Positions 1 through 6,668 of a stretch of DNA of 9,199 bases are shown piece by piece; the first letter of the stretch is position 1, and every line of letters starts with the position of its first letter. The DNA comes from Roseibacillus sp. Lineage in GTDB: Bacteria > Verrucomicrobiota > Verrucomicrobiia > Verrucomicrobiales > Akkermansiaceae. A program made the translations under genes and the position numbers. Location of the stretch: NCBI GenBank assembly GCA_002729275.1, contig PBTP01000109.1:27934-37132 (forward strand), written 5' to 3'. The notes under the pieces are model-generated. The model did no database searches, had not been told where the DNA came from, and saw nothing but the letters and a program-made list of their open reading frames with translations.

Positions 1-1
1 C

Positions 2-1378
2 ATGGCCGAATATCCCCAAGATTTTCAAGCGATATTTCAGAAGCAGAAGGAGTTCTTTGAGACCGGCAGGTCTCAGGGGCTATCCCTCCGCCGCGATCGC
101 TTGTCCCTCCTTTCCCAGGAGCTGGAAAGGCGCACTGAGGAGGCGCTTGAGGCTCTACAAGCCGACCTCGGCAAGCCCGCTCTGGAGGCCTGGCTGGCGG
201 AAATACACTTTCTCAGGTGCGAACTACGACACTGCCTCAAACACCTGAAACGGTGGCAGAGGCCCCAACGGGTAGCAAATCCATTTTATTTCTGGCCAGC
301 ACGCAGTGAAATCCGGAGACAGCCCTTCGGGCGGGTTCTCATCGCATCCCCGTGGAATTATCCACTGCAACTCTCGCTAAGCCCCCTGATCTCCGCAATC
401 GCAGCCGGAAACTGCGCGATCATTAAGCCCTCTGAATACGCGCCCCAAACCTCTGCCTTTATTTCCGACCTGATCGCATCTGTATTTGATCCGGGCCATG
501 CCACCGTGATCACGGGTGGAGCCGCAACCGGAGAAGCGCTGCTTAATCTTCCATTTGAATTCTTTTGCTATACCGGTGGAGAGAAAGTGGGACGTTTCTA
601 CGCGGAGGCCGGAGCAAGGCATCTCTCTCCTGTTCTTCTGGAACTGGGAGGAAAATGTCCTGCTCTGATCGGTCGAGATGTGAACCTTGCAAAAGCTGCC
701 GAGCGTATTATCGGCGGAAAATTCTTTAACGCAGGACAAACATGCATCGCGCCAGACTTTGTGGTGCTTCCCTCTGAACTCCATGACGATTTCCTTCACC
801 TCTGCGAGACGGAGATCCGCCTGTTATATGGGACAACTGCTGACCGCGATTTGGCAAAGATCGCAAACAAGCACCACTACCAGCGACTCCAAAAACTCAC
901 CGGCCCAGATACAGTATCAATCGGGATGGATCGCCCCGAGGAACTCTCTCTCGCACCCCGTCTACTCCCAAACACACGATGGGACTCTCCCGTCATGCAG
1001 GAAGAAATCTTCGGCCCACTTCTTCCTTTAATTGCCTGCGAAAACCTTACTCAGGCTCTCGCCTCTCTGAAGAGCCTTCCCTCTCCACTGGCCCTCTATA
1101 TCTTCTCGAACGATCGAGGAGAAAGTGAACGAATCGCGGACTCTCTCCCATCAGGTTCGGTTTGCTTCAATGACGTCATGAAGCCAGGGACGAATCACTT
1201 TCTCCCCATGGGCGGCCTCGGCAAAAGTGGACTTGGCCGCTATCGAGGCCGATCAGGATTCGAGCAGTTCAGCCACCAGCGCCCCTTTACGCGCCGCTGG
1301 CTGACCCGAGACCCCTTCATGGTAAAGCCGCCGTATGAGAACAAACTCGCGCGGTTGAGAAGGTTTCTTAAGCCTTGA
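2..1378 (+). CDS. Aldehyde dehydrogenase, class 3 (ALDH3-like) family
   Basis: This is an NAD(P)-dependent aldehyde dehydrogenase that oxidises aldehydes to carboxylic acids; it is probably cytoplasmic, since no signal peptide or membrane segment is visible. In the 458-residue product, PWNYP (117-121) carries the active-site Asn119, KPSE (142-145) is the cofactor-binding Lys motif, and YTGGEKVG (190-197) is the glycine motif of the nucleotide fold. LLELGGK supplies the general base Glu214 and GQTC the nucleophile Cys248. EEIFGP (334-339) and the C-terminal GGLGKSGLGRYRG and PPY motifs are typical of the ALDH3 branch, as is the short length (other ALDHs are near 500). The C-terminus lacks the hydrophobic tail of membrane-bound fatty aldehyde dehydrogenases. 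The ATG at base 2 fits family N-termini, but only one base precedes it, so an upstream start and the ribosome binding site cannot be judged. The physiological substrate cannot be read from the sequence. Confidence 0.93.
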   Translation: MAEYPQDFQAIFQKQKEFFETGRSQGLSLRRDRLSLLSQELERRTEEALEALQADLGKPALEAWLAEIHFLRCELRHCLKHLKRWQRPQRVANPFYFWPARSEIRRQPFGRVLIASPWNYPLQLSLSPLISAIAAGNCAIIKPSEYAPQTSAFISDLIASVFDPGHATVITGGAATGEALLNLPFEFFCYTGGEKVGRFYAEAGARHLSPVLLELGGKCPALIGRDVNLAKAAERIIGGKFFNAGQTCIAPDFVVLPSELHDDFLHLCETEIRLLYGTTADRDLAKIANKHHYQRLQKLTGPDTVSIGMDRPEELSLAPRLLPNTRWDSPVMQEEIFGPLLPLIACENLTQALASLKSLPSPLALYIFSNDRGESERIADSLPSGSVCFNDVMKPGTNHFLPMGGLGKSGLGRYRGRSGFEQFSHQRPFTRRWLTRDPFMVKPPYENKLARLRRFLKP

Positions 1379-1525
1379 ACGGGGAACATCGAGGCCCGCC
1401 TCGCCCCAAAATCGATAGGATTCCGTGCTGAGCTAGGATTATCGAATCCTTAATGATATTCTTAAGTATATAACCGTAAGCAAGTTGTGCATAAAACGGG
1501 CTTGGTGGAGTTTCCTCTTTGTTTT

Positions 1526-1547
1526 TCTAACTAGTTAGACTAGTTTG
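1526..1547. promoter_or_regulatory. Probable operator of the toxin-antitoxin locus
   Basis: TCTAACTAGTTAGA at 1526-1539 is a perfect 14-bp palindrome. It overlaps a tandem repeat of two 9-bp units, ACTAGTTAG (1530-1538) and ACTAGTTTG (1539-1547), which differ at one base, so ACTAGT recurs at nine-base spacing. The site ends seven bases before the proposed GTG start of the antitoxin. Phd/YefM antitoxins are known to bind short palindromes over their own promoter, so the inference is that this is the autoregulatory operator. A TCTAAC (1526-1531) inside it could be a -10 box, with a poor -35 match (TTGGTG, 1502-1507). The symmetry is seen directly; the binding role is inferred. Confidence 0.55.
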
Positions 1548-1553
1548 TTTTTC

Positions 1554-1763
1554 GTGAGGAGAATTGGAATCTTTGAGGCCAAGACCAAGTTGAGCTCTAT
1601 CGTGGCAGAAATCATGACAGACGGCGAAGTGTTCCAGATTACAAAGCACGGCCGCACGGTAGCTGAAATCCGCCCTCCCAGCCCCCAACCAAATCTACCC
1701 AGACGAGGCATGGCGAGAGGGTCTGGATTCTGGATGGCAGACGACTTTGATGAACCCCTCTAA
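1554..1763 (+). CDS. Type II antitoxin, Phd/YefM-like, C-terminally short
   Basis: This small protein would neutralise the PIN-domain toxin encoded downstream and repress its own promoter. From the GTG at 1554 it has 69 residues beginning MRRIGIFEAKTKLSSIV, the typical Phd/YefM N-terminal beta-strand and helix. It continues with GEVFQITKHGRTVAEIRP, the conserved dimerisation and DNA-binding fold. The C-terminal part (GSGFWMADDFDEPL) is the toxin-binding segment seen in antitoxins paired with PIN toxins. GTG 1554 is preferred over TTG 1545 because it matches family N-termini; GAGGAG at 1556-1561 lies inside the gene and cannot serve either start. Family members usually continue about ten or more residues beyond DDFDxPL (often PEE...F.G), whereas here TAA follows at once. 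The toxin gene lies 250 bp away instead of abutting. The family is clear; whether the protein is fully functional is uncertain. Confidence 0.8.
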   Translation: MRRIGIFEAKTKLSSIVAEIMTDGEVFQITKHGRTVAEIRPPSPQPNLPRRGMARGSGFWMADDFDEPL

Positions 1764-1853
1764 GGGAAATCACCTCTCTGCATGCATCCTTTTCTCAGTC
1801 GCTCCAGACGATCCCCACGCACTCAAGGACTTCTAAAATTTACCCTCAACTAT

Positions 1854-1882
1854 CCGGTTTGTTCATCAGCAGGATGAACCGG
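1854..1882. repeat. Imperfect inverted repeat in the antitoxin-toxin gap
   Basis: TTCATC (1862-1867) pairs with GATGAA (1873-1878) around a five-base loop. Outside it, CCGG (1854-1857) pairs with CCGG (1879-1882), leaving a four-base bulge (TTTG) on the left. It lies in the 250-bp non-coding stretch between antitoxin and toxin, about 90 bases after the antitoxin stop. No T-run follows, so it is not a standard intrinsic terminator. Its role is unknown, and chance cannot be excluded for an imperfect stem of this size. Confidence 0.35.
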
Positions 1883-1942
1883 CCCGGCCTGAAAAGTCCT
1901 CACGCCCCCCACTTTACTGCTGCCCTGAAACCCCCTGCCTTG

Positions 1943-1972
1943 CCGGACCCCGGGACTTGTCCCGGGGTCCGG
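1943..1972. repeat. Perfect 13-bp-stem hairpin, REP-like palindrome
   Basis: The arms CCGGACCCCGGGA (1943-1955) and TCCCGGGGTCCGG (1960-1972) are exact reverse complements around a CTTG loop. The pairing is perfect over 13 bp and almost entirely G-C, so it would form a very stable stem in RNA or single-stranded DNA. No T-run follows on either strand, which argues against an intrinsic terminator. The compact, GC-rich shape with a four-base loop resembles short repetitive extragenic palindromes found scattered in many genomes. Only one copy is visible here, so repetitiveness is not shown. It sits 41 bp upstream of the toxin start and could hinder transcription or expose the mRNA to processing. 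Confidence 0.75.
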
Positions 1973-2013
1973 TCTCCCTCAACCGGTCACTGAGTAGTCA
2001 CCCCTCTGTATCC

Positions 2014-2400
2014 ATGAACCTTCTCTTGGACTCTAATACGCTCGTCTGGTTTCTCGAGGGTGCCCCCGAGCTTTCGGAAACAGCGGCTGGCCTGATTGAG
2101 AAAGAAGATTCCCGTTCCCTTGTCAGCTCCGTCACATCCTGGGAGCTAGCCGTGAAAACCGGACTAGGTCGCCTACGAATTCCCTATGGTCTTGGAGAAG
2201 AGTTCAATAGCACCATTGAGTCCATAGGACTCGAATTACTCCCCCTGAGCCCGGCCGCCCTCGCCCGAACTACGCGACTACCCCGTCACCATCGGGACCC
2301 CTTCGATCGCCTCTTGGCAGCAGAGGCCTTGGAACAAAGTGCTTCGCTTATCAGCCCCAATGAGATTTTTGACTCCTATGGAGTCAAGCGCGTCTGGTGA
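2014..2400 (+). CDS. VapC-like PIN-domain toxin of a type II toxin-antitoxin pair
   Basis: This is a predicted PIN-domain ribonuclease; related VapC toxins cut tRNA or rRNA in a metal-dependent way. From the ATG at 2014 it has 128 residues, the usual family size, starting MNLLLDSNTLVWFL with the first acidic residue, Asp6. SWELAVKTGLGRL contributes Glu44, and HHRDPFDRLLAAEAL contributes Asp95 and Asp98, the family's signature block. The end, SYGVKRVW, is also typical. In the segment before it, relatives usually have an acidic residue (T-x-D-x-x-F), but here SPNEIF puts Asn116 at that place, so the fourth metal ligand may be missing. The frame is open upstream to a TTG at 1957 inside the hairpin loop; the ATG is chosen because PIN toxins start right at the first beta-strand. 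No Shine-Dalgarno sequence is visible. The partner is the antitoxin 250 bp upstream. Confidence 0.87.
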   Translation: MNLLLDSNTLVWFLEGAPELSETAAGLIEKEDSRSLVSSVTSWELAVKTGLGRLRIPYGLGEEFNSTIESIGLELLPLSPAALARTTRLPRHHRDPFDRLLAAEALEQSASLISPNEIFDSYGVKRVW

Positions 2401-2411
2401 CCTGACTCACC

Positions 2412-3260
2412 TCATGGGTCAAGGTCTGTTTCTGTCAATATCCGGAAGGCGCTCCTGAGTCTTGTGGTCACTGGGCCCGGCACACCACCTAGAAGTTGTC
2501 CGTTCACGGACCGGATGGCATGCACCTCTCTTGTGGTAGAGGTTAGGAAGGCTTCCTCTGCCCCTACCAGACTCGTCACCGGAACAGCTTTCTCCCTGAC
2601 CACAATTCCTTCCCTTTCGCATAACTCGAGCACCAGGGCCCTGGTGACGCCAGCCAGACAACCTCCCTTCAGCGGAGGCGTCAGAAGAATCCCCTCACTT
2701 ACAAGGAATACGTTGGAACCCGTGCCCTCACACAATTCACCCCGCGTGTTGGGAAAGATCGCCTCACCGGCTCCGAGAGATCTCGCCTCCTCCAGAGCAA
2801 CGACATTCTCCCCATAGGAGGTCGACTTGACTCCGGAGAGAGCACCGTTCTCGTTGCGGGAGTAAGACACCACAATTACGTCCTCCGTATCATTCCAGTT
2901 TGTTGCGGTGCTGGCGGCAACAAGTGTTGTCTCACTTGAATTCCCCCGTTCGCTTCCCAGCGGAGCTGGTCCCCCAGTGACCGTAATTCGCAAGCGGGCC
3001 CGGCAGGCACTCAAATCATTGGCACGGAGAACCTCCAAGCTTGCTTCCAGAAGCTCATTGCGCGGGCGTAGTGAAAGCCCCATGACAGCTGCCGACCGCT
3101 CCAAACGTTCATAGTGCTTTGAGAACGCGAACGGATGTCCCGCATAACAAATCATGGTCTCAAACACTCCATTCCCGACCGTAAATCCGTGATCAAACGG
3201 TGAAATACGCATCTCTTCTGAGGACTGGAGTGAACCGCTCATCCAAACCAAAGGCTTCAT
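2412..3260 (-). CDS. Class IV PLP-dependent aminotransferase (branched-chain / D-amino acid / aminodeoxychorismate lyase family)
   Basis: This cytoplasmic enzyme belongs to the fold-type IV pyridoxal-phosphate family, which includes branched-chain aminotransferase (IlvE), D-amino acid aminotransferase and 4-amino-4-deoxychorismate lyase (PabC). From the ATG at 3258-3260 it has 282 residues, a normal length. ISPFDHGFTVGNGVFETM (19-36) is the conserved N-terminal motif and HYERLERSA (49-57) holds the phosphate-site Arg53. The PLP-binding Lys is most likely Lys145 in GVKSTSYGENV. CEGTGSNVFLV (177-187) and TPPLKGGCLAGVTR (194-207) are cofactor-binding signatures. The sequence does not decide between transaminase and lyase. 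The frame is open 46 codons upstream, overlapping the kinase gene, but that extension is unlike the family. An ATG at 3309-3311 has AAGGAG directly against it, too close to act. The start lies 94 bp after the kinase stop, on the same strand; co-transcription is possible. Confidence 0.9.
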   Translation of the reverse strand: MKPLVWMSGSLQSSEEMRISPFDHGFTVGNGVFETMICYAGHPFAFSKHYERLERSAAVMGLSLRPRNELLEASLEVLRANDLSACRARLRITVTGGPAPLGSERGNSSETTLVAASTATNWNDTEDVIVVSYSRNENGALSGVKSTSYGENVVALEEARSLGAGEAIFPNTRGELCEGTGSNVFLVSEGILLTPPLKGGCLAGVTRALVLELCEREGIVVREKAVPVTSLVGAEEAFLTSTTREVHAIRSVNGQLLGGVPGPVTTRLRSAFRILTETDLDP

Positions 3261-3354
3261 GCCCCAAGAACATAACAACGAAGCACTGTTTGCAACCCTG
3301 GCTCTACCCATCTCCTTCGGGCCATCACCCCCTGATCCCCTCACAGGCGCCCTA

Positions 3355-6300
3355 TCAGAGCGAGCGAACCTGATTCTCAAGACCCTCCCTGAAATCACGT
3401 AAGGATAATTCCAGCAATCTCAGCTCCCGTTCGAAATTTTTCACGGCCTCACTCACATCATCAAGATCCCCCTTCCCTGACCGCTCATTCAACTCGGTCG
3501 CGCTTTCCCAGGCACGACTGGCGCAGAAGTTCCCTACCAGCCCCTTCAGCCGATGTGCCGATTCATGAATCGTTTCCATATCCCCACTCTCTTCAGCTTC
3601 CCGTAGGGAACTCCACATTGCTTCCATCTCTTCCTCAAAAATCTGGATAAGCTCACACATCAAGTCCTCGTCCCCAATCCGCTGAATGAAAGCTTCTGAA
3701 TCAAACACCCTCGTATCCAGCTCCTTTTCAACGACCTGTGAGTCGTCGCTCTCACATTGGGCAGATCGCTGACTTGCGGGTCCATCTATTCCCCTCTCGG
3801 CAAGAGAACCATATTTCTCAACAACCTCATAAAACTCCTCGGCCTCAATTGGCTTCGAAATATAATCATCCATTCCAACCTCAAGGCACTCTTCCCGATC
3901 TCCCGGCATTGCATGTGCCGTCATCGCAATGATAGTAACGTGCCCTTCGGCATTTTTTTCCCGGTCTCTTATTTCCCGACAGGCCTCATACCCGCTCATC
4001 ACCGGCATCTGGATATCCATTAAGATCACATCGAATTCTTGCTTGAGGGATCGATCTACTGCCTCCTTTCCATTTTCCACTACCGTCACCCGGTGCCCCC
4101 TGCGCTCGAGGAGTCGAACAGCTACTAACTGATTCACTTTCCCGTCCTCCGCAAGAAGGATACTCATACTTTCTACTCCTCTCTTCTCCCGCCGGGACCC
4201 CCTCCGGCTTTCCTGTGGCTTCCTCGTACCCATCCCCGTAGCCAGCATGACCGCATCAAGGAGTGGTGACTGCTTGATGGGCTTGTTGACAACCTTGCTA
4301 ATTCCTACCTCGTTGACTTCCTTCTCCGGTGATCCATCGCTGACCGAGGTGAGCAGGATCATGGGAAGTTTCTTCCAGTGGGGGTAGGCATGTACTCGTG
4401 CTGCGAGCTCAATTCCATCGTCATCGCCCAATCCCCGGTCCACGATCATCAATTTTATTTCCTCTCCCTCGGATTCTGTTCCTCCGAGAGCTTCGAGGGC
4501 TGCCGCGGCATTTGGAGTCAACCTAGGTCGTAGACCCCAGCTTTTCAGCATATCTCCAATGATTTCGCGCTGTGTAGCATTGTCCTCCACGACCAACACA
4601 TGAAGACCATCGAGCGGCTTCAAATGATCTTTTTCGTTGTCACTCTCCTCTGATCCGACGCCCAGGCGCACCGTAAAACGAAAGACGCTTCCTTCGCCGA
4701 TGGCGCTTTCCGCCCAGATCTCGCCTTCCATTTTTTTCACAATCCGCTTCGAGATTGCCAAACCCAGGCCAGACCCCCCGAATTCTCTCGTAGTTGAACT
4801 ATCGCCCTGTGCGAAGACCTCGAAGATTTTTTCCAATCTGTCCGCTCGGACACCGATCCCGGTATCTCTTACCTCAAAGAGAATTTCTACCCGACCCTCG
4901 AGCTCCTTCACTTGTTCAACTCCCAGAACAACCTCTCCACTATCCGTGAACTTAAGGGCATTCCCCACAAGATTTACAATCACCTGCCGTAATCGGGTGA
5001 GATCCCCAGTAAGGATCCGAGGCACTTTCCCACCCACCCTGAAAGCTAGTTCAATATTTTTTTCGACTGCCCGGGGCGAAAGCGTATGAAGAATATCTCC
5101 AACGGAGTCACGGAGATCGAAGTCACGGCTCTCCAGTTCCAGTTTCCCCGCCTCTATCTTTGAGTAGTCGAGAATATCGTTCAAAAGCATAAGCAACGAA
5201 TGCGCCGACTGCTCCACCAAGACCTGATAATGAAGCTGCTCTTCGGTAAGATCAGTACCCAGAGTCAGCTCCGTAATCCCCAAGATGGCATTCATTGGAG
5301 TACGGATTTCGTGGCTCATATTCGCGAGAAAATCACCCTTGGCCTTACTCGCCTCATTCGCCTGCTCCATGGCTTCTCGCAGGTTCTCCTGAGTCTCACC
5401 TAGACGAGTACGCATCTGATTGAACTCGTGACTAAGCTCGGAGATCTCATCATGCCCCACCACCGCGATCGGAACCCTGTGGGTTCCGTTCCCGATCTGC
5501 TTTGTTGCCTCTACCAACTTTCCCATTCTCCATGACACCGGGAGGACCACCCAGAGCATGACCGCGACGCCGAGAAAAGTCCCGACCGCTGCCGCTAGAA
5601 TTACACTGTTCCGCAGCTGTCTGACCGGAGCAAGCAGTGCATCTGCCTCCGCGGTATGGACCACGACCCATCCCAAAGCACGCATGAGTCCTTCCTCAGA
5701 CGGCTTGGAGTATGTAAATACCTGCTCCCCATCGGGGATCTCTCCCTCAAAGAACTGAAGGCCGTCCTCAATATCACCACGGTTTTGCCCAAGGTAGCGG
5801 CTCCCATCTGATAAGGTGCGGGTTTCACCTCTCCCTCCAATCCGAATCAATTCGGCCTCTCTGTTCAGAAGCACCATCCCGCGATCGCGCCCGCCTCTCC
5901 TTGCATGAGAATCAACAATCTCGAGCACTTCCTCGAGATTGATATCGACCCTGAGAACACCGAGAAAGCGGCCTGCTGAATCCTCAATCCTCTGGCAGAA
6001 ATCAATACTCACGATCTCTTCTCCCTTTTGGTCCCGTTCCACCCGAACGGATCCCAGGTAGCGGCCCTGGGCCTTGGCCGTATTCCACCAAGTGGTTGAT
6101 CCATGGAAATACTCTGCCTTCCTGCCACTCTCGGCCACGATACCCCCAAAGGAATTTGTCAAAAGCACCTCTCGAAAAATTCGAACCCCGCCACTGAAGT
6201 CGGACATTCGCAATACGGTTGATCCAAGTTCGGTCATCAGCGTCTCATCAACACTGCCTTCCGGTAAAGACTCTCTCTTCCCCGGATCCTTCCAAGCCTC

Positions 6301-6582
6301 TGCGATTTGGTCCAAAAGGCCTTCCTGATTTTGAAGAACTCGGTTCGACCTGGTCACCGCATCGATGACTTCACGTTCCCTGACAAATTTCTCCCAGGTT
6401 TCGGTGCGGGCCTCCAGAATGCGATCAATTTCCTCCTGTACTGACCGAACCTCCGCTCCCGCTGATATTCGGATAGATTCCCGGATCTGATCCTGTGAAA
6501 TCTTGACCACATATATTCCCACTAACCAGATGAGCGCCGGAGGAACGCAGATCGTGAGCAGTAACTTGGTGGAGAGCCTCAT
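3355..6582 (-). CDS. Hybrid sensor histidine kinase with two receiver domains and HPt
   Basis: This 1075-residue inner-membrane kinase carries a full phosphorelay. Transmembrane helix 1 (about 7-27) is followed by a periplasmic sensor (about 30-325). Its WWNTA, SIDFCQRI and GVLRVDI segments resemble a double-Cache ligand-binding domain. Transmembrane helix 2 (about 327-349) leads to a HAMP domain and a coiled coil (350-415). HisKA has the phosphorylated His424 in SHEIRTPMN. The ATPase domain shows the N-box (NLVGNALKF), DTGIG (573-577) and GGSGLGL (602-608). Receiver 1 (about 660-780) has Asp667, phosphoacceptor Asp715 and Lys767. Receiver 2 (about 806-922) has Asp813, Asp856 in LMDIQMP, Thr888 and Lys910. 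An HPt domain (about 957-1060) carries His1010 in SAHRLKG. The order resembles BarA/EvgS-type kinases but with an extra receiver. No DNA-binding domain and no response regulator are in the window, so the output is elsewhere. The start ATG lacks a clear ribosome binding site; the stimulus is unknown. Confidence 0.95.
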   Translation of the reverse strand: MRLSTKLLLTICVPPALIWLVGIYVVKISQDQIRESIRISAGAEVRSVQEEIDRILEARTETWEKFVREREVIDAVTRSNRVLQNQEGLLDQIAEAWKDPGKRESLPEGSVDETLMTELGSTVLRMSDFSGGVRIFREVLLTNSFGGIVAESGRKAEYFHGSTTWWNTAKAQGRYLGSVRVERDQKGEEIVSIDFCQRIEDSAGRFLGVLRVDINLEEVLEIVDSHARRGGRDRGMVLLNREAELIRIGGRGETRTLSDGSRYLGQNRGDIEDGLQFFEGEIPDGEQVFTYSKPSEEGLMRALGWVVVHTAEADALLAPVRQLRNSVILAAAVGTFLGVAVMLWVVLPVSWRMGKLVEATKQIGNGTHRVPIAVVGHDEISELSHEFNQMRTRLGETQENLREAMEQANEASKAKGDFLANMSHEIRTPMNAILGITELTLGTDLTEEQLHYQVLVEQSAHSLLMLLNDILDYSKIEAGKLELESRDFDLRDSVGDILHTLSPRAVEKNIELAFRVGGKVPRILTGDLTRLRQVIVNLVGNALKFTDSGEVVLGVEQVKELEGRVEILFEVRDTGIGVRADRLEKIFEVFAQGDSSTTREFGGSGLGLAISKRIVKKMEGEIWAESAIGEGSVFRFTVRLGVGSEESDNEKDHLKPLDGLHVLVVEDNATQREIIGDMLKSWGLRPRLTPNAAAALEALGGTESEGEEIKLMIVDRGLGDDDGIELAARVHAYPHWKKLPMILLTSVSDGSPEKEVNEVGISKVVNKPIKQSPLLDAVMLATGMGTRKPQESRRGSRREKRGVESMSILLAEDGKVNQLVAVRLLERRGHRVTVVENGKEAVDRSLKQEFDVILMDIQMPVMSGYEACREIRDREKNAEGHVTIIAMTAHAMPGDREECLEVGMDDYISKPIEAEEFYEVVEKYGSLAERGIDGPASQRSAQCESDDSQVVEKELDTRVFDSEAFIQRIGDEDLMCELIQIFEEEMEAMWSSLREAEESGDMETIHESAHRLKGLVGNFCASRAWESATELNERSGKGDLDDVSEAVKNFERELRLLELSLRDFREGLENQVRSL

Positions 6583-6634
6583 CTTACCATGATTAGAGAA
6601 GGATTCCCCGTAACGGAAATCCCTGCAGGCGAAA

Positions 6635-6668
6635 CTCTCAAGCCCGGCACTCCGGGCCGAAACGAGAG
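6635..6668 (-). terminator. Possible terminator hairpin after the DUF1552 gene
   Basis: On the minus strand, immediately after the DUF1552 stop codon, GCCCGG and CCGGGC (6652-6657 and 6642-6647) pair around a four-base loop. An outer arm, CTCTC with GAGAG (6664-6668 and 6635-6639), closes the structure across an internal loop. Only TTT follows on the minus strand, so the U-tract is very weak. It may partly separate the DUF1592-DUF1552 transcript from the kinase gene, which starts 86 bp further on. The stem is seen; termination is inferred. Confidence 0.4.

Noticed and set aside
377..799. 140-codon minus-strand open frame
   Set aside because: It is antisense to the catalytic core of the aldehyde dehydrogenase, with no recognisable motif.
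1435..1450. AGGATT-ATCG-AATCCT hairpin as a terminator of the aldehyde dehydrogenase gene
   Set aside because: The stem is only six bp and AT-rich, and TAATGATATT follows instead of a T-run.
1451..1480. AT-rich block with TATTCT and TATAAC as a promoter for the antitoxin
   Set aside because: No matching -35 element at proper spacing, and it lies far from the operator-like palindrome.
1764..1874. Open frame directly after the antitoxin stop, as a read-through extension
   Set aside because: The 37 or so codons show no antitoxin tail or other family motif, so there is nothing to support stop read-through.
1957..2013. A longer toxin start at TTG 1957, adding 19 residues
   Set aside because: PIN toxins begin at MxLLLD; the extra residues resemble no family sequence and the TTG lies in the hairpin loop.
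3261..3398. A longer aminotransferase start, overlapping the kinase gene
   Set aside because: Family N-termini match the ATG at 3258-3260 (MKPLVWMSG); the upstream residues are rich in Arg and Gly and unlike the family.
4637..5089. 150-codon plus-strand open frame
   Set aside because: It is antisense to the kinase ATPase domain and its composition (Ser, Arg, Pro, Thr) is that of a shadow frame.
6583..6620. TCTAAT on the minus strand as the -10 box of the kinase gene
   Set aside because: No acceptable -35 element, and the predicted transcript start would fall at or inside the start codon.
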